Source: Strongyloides papillosus (Eukaryota; Nematoda; Chromadorea; Rhabditida; Strongyloididae). Taken from it: a stretch of DNA of 64,000 nucleotides. Shown piece after piece: positions 56,286-64,000 of the stretch. The notes beneath the pieces were generated by a model, which was not told where the DNA came from, did not search any database, and was given only the letters and a program-made list of their open reading frames with translations. The DNA is taken from NCBI GenBank assembly GCA_005656395.1, contig SRSI01000042.1, positions 124,001 to 188,000 on the forward strand. The letters are read 5' to 3'. The position numbers were made by a program, and so were the translations under genes. Within the stretch, counting starts at the first letter, position 1, and each line of letters starts with the position of its first letter.

Positions 56286-57348
56286 ATGTTACCATCATAT
56301 TACCGAATTTTTTTTATCTTGTTTATTTTAATTAATTTAACTAATCAAATAATAATAGTTACATACTTGGTGAATTTATCATCCTCAAAACTCATATTGG
56401 AATATAAAGGCCAGAATTATTATTCTATGTCATCGTTGGTAAAAAAAATTTTAAGAGAAAAATATATTGCACACTTTGAGGATGTTTGCCTATACAATGC
56501 TGGCTAAAGAAAAGGAGGAAGAATTGTAAAAACTTTTGAAAATACTTGTGATAGCATATTACCATTTATTTATAAACATTATAGTTATAAAAAAATTGAA
56601 GTTATGTATCCTTATGGTCACCGAGAAGATGTATACACTTGTGGCGATGACGTTGCCTACAAGTTTCCGGCTATTCTTGATTATGCATTAAAAAAATATT
56701 GTTTTATACAATTTAAACCTCGTGGTATTAAACCAATATCTCCACTAGGGAATTGCTGCATTTGGACAGTGTATGGTAAAAAATGTATTATGAAAAACTC
56801 TATTTTTCCTGGTTACTGGCAGAAAATTTGGCTTAATTGTAATAGTGATTGCTACTATTCTAATAATTTTTTAACTACAGAAAAAAATGTAAGTTAGCTT
56901 CAAAACTTATTAGGTATATAAATAGTATTTGCGAGAGATAAATCATTATAGAAAAATTTTTGAGAATAACCCCCTATATTGGAATATGAAATTATCTGGA
57001 CTAGCACAAAATCGTGCTTCTTATATGGCTAAACGTAAAAAATTATTACCTGACCCAAGCAAAACGTATGATGAATTAATTGCTTATGCTCCCTCAGCTA
57101 ATGGTATCTATCTAATAAATTTGTTATACGAAGAAGCACTATTTGAGAATAGTAAAATTAACAAGTTATCACCAAGAAAAAAGGAAATGGCACGTTTATT
57201 GACCTCTTATCAGCATTATATTGGATTTGGCATGGCAAAAAATGGTAATTCAGTTTATATTTGTATAAAATTTACTCCAAAGTCAATGTATAAGAAGCAG
57301 ATTAGAAGTAAAAATGTAAAATATTTTTATTTTAATTCCTATACTTAA
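56286..57348 (+). pseudogene. Family 2 gene, duplicate of copy 8 with the same stop (copy 9)
   Basis: Exon 1 is 56286-56888 and exon 2 is 56926-57348. The TAA after VCLYNAG (56505-56507) is identical to copy 8. In addition the normal TAG stop after KFTPKSM has become TAT, which extends the frame by 19 residues (YKKQIRSKNVK...). Otherwise the CAP exon is unchanged. The stop predates the duplication; the stop loss followed it. Confidence 0.7.
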
Positions 57349-58615
57349 TTCATAAAAAATATTTATGAGTTTAAGTATAAACTTCAATTAACAAAATAAA
57401 GTTCTTCAACATATTAAAATGCAAAATACTTATTTGTTTCTAAATTCAGTGTGTTTTTATTTCCAAAAATTAATAACCTTCATATTTATATTTTGGTTAT
57501 GTAAATAAGAAGATTCACCATCTTAATTTCATTTGAGTTTCAAGCTTTGTCTTAGACTGTTTAGTTTATTAAACTAGTATGCAATTAATGAAATCATTTC
57601 TAAAATAATATTTTGTTATTAAAAACTTTTAATAACGTGTATGTCAGATGACTAGTTTAATTGCTTCTCAGATTTCCACATTAATAGCTTTTTTCATTAT
57701 TGATATACAAATAAGATATCATATTCATTTATAGCTAAGAAGTACACTACTAATTCTTATAAGTTCTATAAAGAAATCTAGATTTTAAATAGAGTTATGG
57801 ATTTTCACATTAATTATTTTTCAAAAAATCAAATTAATATAACTTTATTTACATATTCGTAAAATATCATGGAAATATAGGTGTACTATCAGCATTCAGT
57901 TATTTAATATTAGAATTCTTAAGAAATTTAATAGATCTAATGCAGACGTCTTGAGGAAAACGTGAAAAATGAAGATTAGTTAATTATTTTTATTATAATT
58001 ATTTAGTAAGTTAGATGTAAAGATTGTCAATAAAATAAATTTCTAATTCAGACATATCGTATGGGAGCCGTTTCTAGAACTATTTAAGCTTGTAGACTGA
58101 GTTGTAGGATCTCATAGAGAATTAGTAGGTAATAAATAGAAAGCGATAGTAAAGCAACATATTCTATATAAAGTTAAATTTAGGTGATTTAGAAGTACTT
58201 TGAGTTTGTTAAGCAAAATTTGTTATTACGTAGTAGATTTTTAAACGCCAGTGGTAGAATTTGTCGATAAGGAAAACAGTATTATCAAAATAACAAATAT
58301 TCTTGTAATATGTAGATAAGAATTAACGTTTTTAGTATTAAAAAATTACAATAATATTTTTCTATGTAAGAAAATTTCATTGTTTTGAATTTAATAAATT
58401 CATCTAAAATAAACAGGTACATAACTCTGATAAACTAATCCAGATTTCTATGTGGAACTTGTAAAAAGTAAATTCGTTGGCTACAAAATTGAAATAATAT
58501 TTATTTATTATTATTAAAATAGTTAACATATTTCATGTAGAATAACATTATTAAGTTTCTCCAAATTTCTAGAAAATTAGATTGTTAAACATATGTTGAC
58601 TTTATAATTTACGTG
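57349..58615. other. Intergenic part of the second 2422-bp unit
   Basis: Same content as 54870-56193, with scattered substitutions; no gene seen. Confidence 0.4.
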
Positions 58616-58671
58616 TTTACTTATACTTTTGCTTCCATTATTTCTAGATTAAAACCTTTCCGCTATAAAAA
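58616..58671 (+). promoter_or_regulatory. Family 2 promoter
   Basis: TTTACTTATACTTTTG (58616-58631) and TATAAAAA (58664-58671); the ATG is 40 nt after the TATA start. Confidence 0.65.
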
Positions 58672-58703
58672 GGCATAAATTATTATTTATTATATTAAAG
58701 AAA

Positions 58704-59706
58704 ATGTATATATCATATTACGAAATATTCTTTATTCTGATTGTTCTAATTACTTTAACTCATCAAATATTATTAGCCCCATATTTGATAAAATTACTTA
58801 AATCAAAATTTCTTTTCGAGTACAAAACCGTTACATATAGTAATATAACATTAATGGTAAAAACAATTCTAAAAGAAAAATATACAGATAAAATCGAAGA
58901 TGTTTGTATTTATAATTCTGGTCATAGAAAAAGAAACATGATTGTTAAAGTTATTGTACCAAAATGTGAAAGTATATTACCATATGTTTATCAACACTAT
59001 AGTTCTACAAAAATTGATGTCATAAATCCTAGTACTTATGGAGAAGACGTATATTCTTGCAACAATAGAATTTTCTACGATTTTGAGAGTGCTCTTGACT
59101 ATGCATTGAAAACACGTAGCTATATCACATTTAATCCACGTGGTGGCAGTCCAATACCTCCACTAAGAGATTTCTGTATTTTGACAAGATATGGTAGAAT
59201 ATGTCAAATGAAAAATTCACCCCTTCCCAATCACTGGAAGAAAATTTGGTCTAATTGTAATAGTGATTGCTATTTTTATAAAAATTTTATCATCGCAAAA
59301 AAAAATGTAAGTTAACTTTAAAAGTTATTAATTTTATAAATAGTATTTGGAAGAGATTAATTTCAACAGAAAAATTTACAAAGATTTGCCTCTAACTTTA
59401 AATGCAAAATTGTCTGAACTAGCCCAAAGATGTGCTAATTTAATGGCAAAATTAAAACGTTTAAGGTCTGAGCAAACGAAAAACATTAATGAAATAGTTG
59501 CTTATGCTCCTAATGCTAATGGCATGTATTTAATGAAACTGTTATTTGAAGATTCTTATGTGAATCGTAACACTAATAAAATATTACCGAAAAACAGTAA
59601 AATAGGACAATTATTGTCTCCTAAACAAAAATTTATTGGAATTGGTATGACTAAGGAAGGTAGTGGAGTTTTTATTTGCTTAAAATATACTTCAATGCGA
59701 GTTTAG
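58704..59706 (+). CDS. Family 2 secreted protein with C-terminal CAP-like domain, copy 10 (intact)
   Basis: Exon 1 is 58704-59306 and exon 2 is 59344-59706 (37-nt phase-0 intron, donor AAT|GTAAGT, acceptor AAATAG|TAT), giving 321 aa. Signal peptide at residues 1-22 (FFILIVLITLTHQILL). Exon 1: FEYKTVTYSNITLM, VCIYNSGH, KCESI, YSCNNRIFYDFESALDYAL, FCILTRYGRIC and CNSDCYF. Exon 2: YLEEINFNRKIYKDLPLTL, KLSELAQRCANLMA, EIVAYAPNANGMYLMKLLF, IGQLL, FIGIGMTKEGSGVFICLKY. The CAP start has F-N-R in place of YR. Closest to copies 8 and 9, whose broken frames it shows in intact form. Confidence 0.77.
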
Positions 59707-60106
59707 AAGAATCAGATTAAACACATAAAATCAAATCCTTCTCTCACGAAGGATGTTATGTAAAACTACTTTTTTTGTACATATAATTTCGTAGGTCTCA
59801 TTTTTGCATATACAAAATTCCACAAAATAAAGTATATTTTATTATTTTTTGTATATACAGTTAATATGATAGATAACTATTTTAAAATAATATGCTTATG
59901 TCAAAAATTATTAAATGCATATACCTTTCGTTTTTAAAATCACTAAACAAAAAATTATGAGCGGAAACACTGCTTTCATTTTTTTTACATAATTTATTTG
60001 TCTAATAATGGACATGAAAAAAATAGTAAAATTTACTAAGTTTTTTAAAATATTAAATACATTTAAATTTGATAAATTTCTTTATTTCGTGTGTTTTTGG
60101 AATATA

Positions 60107-62496
60107 CACTTAAAAATGAAAACTGTCGTTTTGACAAATACACTATAACCCTCCGATGTAGTGTTAAGATAATAAAATATTCATTTATTTTATTATTAAA
60201 GTTACTGTTATTAAATATTCTAAGTATACTCAATTTAAAAAAATTACTATAGTACTTATCATAAATGTCAAATCACTTAAAAACAAAATGAGATATCATT
60301 TTTCATAAATCCATATACCTTTATTTATTATTGTTTGTGGTTTTTTCAGGAAATGTATTGTATATTTTAAAAAGCAGATATGAAAGTTGTATTGACTGTA
60401 TATGGTGTCGAAACGACTTACATACTTGTTATAATAGTTTGCCATGCTTTTTTTAGAAAATGTATATACATTTCTTATAAAATGTACATACTCTGTCAAA
60501 ACGACATTACCTATACATTTTTTTATAAAAGTGCACATAAATTTCTTATAACTTACCATACATTTTTTTAAAAGTGAATCGTTATATTAGCATAAATGTA
60601 TGATCAATCTTAAAAATTAGACTTGATTTTTCTATTAAATTAACTATACTAAATAGTGAGTTTATACAGGTTAAAACGACTTGCACAAAAAAATAGTGCC
60701 AAAAATTCAACATTTCAACAAAAATCGTTAATTTTTTTGTATTTTTTATAAAATATACGAAAGATCGTAATTTATAAACACTAAAATAATGAATTTAACA
60801 TGTAATAATTATGTTTTTACAATTACTATTGTCTTTAAGTAATTTTTTATTTTTTTAAATATTATTGCACTTTTTTATACTAATTTAATCTACTTTTCAA
60901 CAAAAATATTTATAAATTAACAAAATTCAAGAACGTGAGTAATTTTTAAAACTTTAAAGAGATTAAAAGTAATTTTTTTAAACAATAGGTTTTTATTTTG
61001 TTGTCTTAATAATAATAAAAATTTTAAAATAACTATTATTTACAATTTTATTAATAGCATGCATCAAAATGAACAATTTTAGTGCCGCGTCATAAAAAAT
61101 ATATTTTTCTTGAAATATTTATTGCTAACTAAACTTAACTATGTGTACTTTTTTAACAAATTATTTAATAGAATTTATGTTAAAACAATATAAAAAAACT
61201 TAAAAGTATGTAATCTTTCAACAAATAATTTAATAGAATTTATGTTAAAATAATATAAAAAAACTTAAAATTATGTAATTTTTCAACAAATAATTTAAAT
61301 GAGTTTGTTTTATAATAGTACAGAAAATTTAAGTATAATTAGAAAATATTTCGTGATGCAAGAGTTTCAGAATGTTATTGGTTGTCTAATAGTCATGGTT
61401 TAGATAATAATTTTCTTTTATAAAATGAATTTAACATTCACAAGATAAACTTGTAGCTTGACATGTAAAATTTTTCACAGCTAGTTGTTTCAAATGCATT
61501 AATCATATTTAATCATTTAGAAAGTACTAACCTACTTTTTTAGCTTTAATAGTTAATAAAATCCAGGAGAAAAAAAATTTAGGTATAAATAATTTAATTC
61601 ATTATAAAATTTTCCCTGTAATTCGTGTGAGGAAATAAAAAAGTCAACCCGGCAAAAAATTAACTCATGTCGGGTCGGATGCCGGGTAATTTTACCCGTC
61701 GATGCATGCAATTTATTAAATTATAGTATACAAATTACAAAAGAAAAGTTTCAAAAGATTGTACAAGTTTAAAATAATAATATCCGTATTTTATTACTTT
61801 TGATGTATAATTATCGTCTATAACAATCATAATTAATTAGTTTTATCTTTCTCAAAATTTTTATAGTAGTTAAGGTTCACATTTATAATATTTTTCTTCC
61901 TTTTTGAATCTTTCTTAAGTCATTCTCAAAAATCATAGGGGTTTCACTTTATCACTAATATTTTTAAAAAGATTCATATACATTTTTATAAAAAATATAT
62001 ATCAATTTACAAATATAAGTATGTATTTTGCATTGATTATACATAATTTCTTATAAAAAACAACCATACAATTTAAAAATGTATAGTAAATATCGTTTAG
62101 AAATGTCTATACATTTTATACAAAAATGTATAACAAGTAATAAAAAAAGTATGTATGTCGTTTCGACTGTATGTACATTTTTAAAAAAATGCTATAAAAT
62201 TTCGAAAAATGTTTGGTACTTTCTTTAGGATATGTCTATACATTTTTTTATAAAAATATATAGCAATTTCTAAAAGAAGGTATGTTTGTCGTTTTGACTG
62301 TATGTACATTTTTTTTAAAAAAGTCATACATTTTACGAAAAATATATGGCATTTCCTAAAAAATTGAAAAATATTTTATATATATAATGTGGGACTAATT
62401 AACAATAAGATAATTGGTAGTCGAAATAACAGAATTCTGCATTATAACCCTTGATTTCACAATTTCTGTCAAAACAACAGTTTTAAATTTTGAGTG
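60107..62496. mobile_element. TIR element CACTTAAAA...TTTTGAGTG, non-autonomous
   Basis: CACTTAAAAATGAAAACTGT (60107) and, inverted, CACTCAAAATTTAAAACTGT (to 62496), both continued by GTTTTGACA, with TA on each side (60105-60106 and 62497-62498). Length is 2390 bp. No transposase frame. Inside, GTATGT-TGTCG-TTTTGACTGTATGTACATTTTT-like repeats occur at about 62150 and 62280 and inverted near 60400. Confidence 0.65.
61645..61710. repeat. GC-rich palindromic patch
   Basis: CGGGTAATTTTACCCG (61683-61698) is a perfect hairpin, and ACCCGGC at 61647 pairs with GCCGGGT at 61681. ATGCATGCA follows. It stands out in a ~20% GC setting and may be the end of another nested element. Confidence 0.45.
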
Positions 62497-62547
62497 TAAT
62501 CTTCAATAAATGTATTTTTTTGACTTGAAATAATGTAGTAAAGTTAT

Positions 62548-63004
62548 TTATATTTTAACCGATGAAAGTATAATAAATAGAAAGATAGATTTTGCTTTTT
62601 TTATCTTCAATATCAACTGTATCATTTTCAGTGATATGGAGCCATTTATCTGGAATGACACCATATACTCATCAACAACATCGCCTTGAATAGCAATTTT
62701 ATTGGCCCCTGTTACACTACTAAAACAGACTAACTTGAATGTAAAGAATTTTGTTGCTACTTTAAAATCAATTTTATAAGTGTAAAGGAACGGGATTCCT
62801 ATGTGGAATTTAGGGGTATAAAATCTTAGAAAAATCATCACATTATTATTATTGTATTTTCTCACTTTAACTGACGTCATCATTTTTGTAATAAAATATA
62901 TTTCTAACCCTGTGTTGGATTTACAATAAGTACTAAGATTTTTAACAGTTGTTGTATATCTATTTGTTTCTCTTGAAGCTCTATATGCAGAACTATTTTT
63001 GGTT
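62548..63004 (-). CDS. Unidentified minus-strand open stretch (possible exon)
   Basis: Read on the minus strand, 63004-62548 is open for about 150 codons, preceded after one TGA by an open basic stretch with RGRIRIKCCCG. It includes KNSSAYRASRETNRYTTT, STYCKSNTGLEIYF, PKFHIGIPFLYTYKIDF, FTFKLVCFSSVTGANK and GDVVDEYMVSFQI. Amino-acid composition is more protein-like than the surrounding AT-rich noise. I do not recognise it. It could be a gene exon, a pseudogene or transposon cargo; the first ATG pair is at 62883. Confidence 0.35.
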
Positions 63005-63569
63005 CATCCACAGCAACACTTAATTCTTATACGTCCACGTTTCTGATGCCTATTTTTCTCAAGTACATCATTATTTTTTATCACAATTCCTTCTACATAT
63101 TTTACAACCTCTTGACTTGATTATGTAGAATAATTTTTTTATACTATACTCATAATACTCAAATAGCATTGCACATTCTGAAAAATTATTACTAAAAACT
63201 TAAAAAACTTTAAACTTAACTGGACGATAGACAACTTCCAAAGAATATGTTGGGTTATTTTCCTTAACTTCAGTCATATTTAATAAGTAAAAGGTAAAAT
63301 TAAAAAGCTATTTCTTGAGATATAAAACTTACCATACCTGGATTACTCCAATTGTCTTGTCATTTAAAAGAATTTATTTTATCCTGATTACCTATATAAT
63401 GGTCAATTATTCTAAAAAAGCTTACCCAACTTCTATTTATGTCATAGAATCTTCTCTAGAAATTATAATATTCTTTAATAACAGTACATTTCATTGAATT
63501 TATCAACCACGTTGGTTACTTTGATTAAATAAAATTTCATGTTTGAAGAAAAAAAAGGTTTAATTTTAT

Positions 63570-63632
63570 TTAACAAAACGAAGGGTCACCTGTTAAATAA
63601 TCATAAAATAACTATTCCTTCGTTTTTTATTA
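63570..63632. repeat. Short inverted repeat
   Basis: AAAACGAAGG and CCTTCGTTTT pair over 10 nt around ~33 nt. A small hairpin or tiny MITE. The rest of 63005-64000 is AT-rich with no gene seen. Confidence 0.35.
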
Positions 63633-64000
63633 TAATATGTAAAAACAAAATAACGTTATGTTTTTTATAAATTTTAGTATTCAATTTCTTTTAAATTAGA
63701 CATAACAAATAAAAGAGAATTGTATGTATTTTATATGCTAGTAAATTATTATTTTGATTACTAAAACATTGTATACTTCCAGTAAAATAATATTTGTTAA
63801 AAATAGAAATAATGTGTTTTTGTAAAAAAATAATTAGCATTTCTTATCATTTTGAGGGTATTTTTATTTATTCTTGAATACATTTTTTGTTTATTTTTAT
63901 ATATTTAATTTGGAGAAATGGTCATAGTATTTTGTTGCTTTTTTAAAGAATCTTTTAAACACATAAAATTAATAATTTTTATTTTTTTTGTTTATGTAAA

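Larger units (their letters stand above)
53700..58630 (+). repeat. Tandem duplication, 2422-bp unit
   Basis: 53770-56200 and 56192-58626 repeat with a constant 2422-bp offset (ATG 53864/56286; GGGAGCCGTT 55641/58063). The gene copies differ at only about two positions over 1 kb; the 1.3 kb behind them is slightly more diverged. The third gene (58704) shares only the upstream end of the unit. Confidence 0.85.

Overview
The window is very AT-rich eukaryotic DNA. Its tiny introns (about 37-43 nt), the insect-type DNA transposons (mariner, Tc1-like, Tigger/pogo, piggyBac-type, MULE-like) and the RTE and Ty3/gypsy retroelements suggest an insect. The extreme AT content and expanded secreted-protein families would fit a parasitoid hymenopteran, but that is inference. 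I see no rRNA, tRNA, CRISPR or bacterial-type operon.

Two unrelated tandem families of secreted-protein genes, all on the + strand, make up the real gene content. Family 1 (about 1.5-19.1 kb; names used only here) encodes 148-162 aa preproteins from two exons joined by a ~40-nt phase-1 intron. Six copies are open, one is split by a DNA transposon in exon 1, and five are decayed relics. Family 2 (about 25.1-59.7 kb) encodes ~321-322 aa preproteins. Exon 1 gives a signal peptide plus a Cys-rich domain I do not recognise. Exon 2, after a phase-0 mini-intron, gives a divergent CAP/SCP domain. Three copies are fully open (26.5, 38.5 and 58.7 kb); the other seven are broken or truncated. Family 2 genes share a promoter: a TTTAYYTAYACTTTTG box, then TATAAAAA, then the start codon about 40-45 nt after the TATA box.

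Layout: 1-835, tail of a Ty3/gypsy-type LTR element; 1.4-19.1 kb, family 1 array; 19.5-25.1 kb, DNA-transposon debris with a broken ubiquitin-protease fragment split by a piggyBac-type MITE, a Tigger MITE carrying a nested element, and a Tigger transposase relic; 25.1-27.5 kb, first family 2 gene with a mariner between TATA box and start codon; 28.1-33.0 kb, an intact young LTR retrotransposon with identical 141-bp LTRs, one 1547-codon frame overlapping both LTRs, and an extra RNase H after the integrase; 33.7-37.1 kb, MULE-like and other elements; 37.1-59.7 kb, the rest of the family 2 array, with a triple nested transposon (39.7-42.7 kb), an RTE retrotransposon (48.2-51.5 kb) and two recent tandem duplications (1748-bp and 2422-bp units); 60.1-62.5 kb, a TIR element; 62.5-64 kb, an unidentified minus-strand open stretch and AT-rich DNA.

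Both families look like fast birth-and-death arrays of small secreted proteins. In nearly all copies a stop codon overlaps or directly follows the splice donor, so an unspliced message would encode the exon 1 domain alone. Function cannot be set from sequence; secreted effector, venom or salivary-type roles are guesses.
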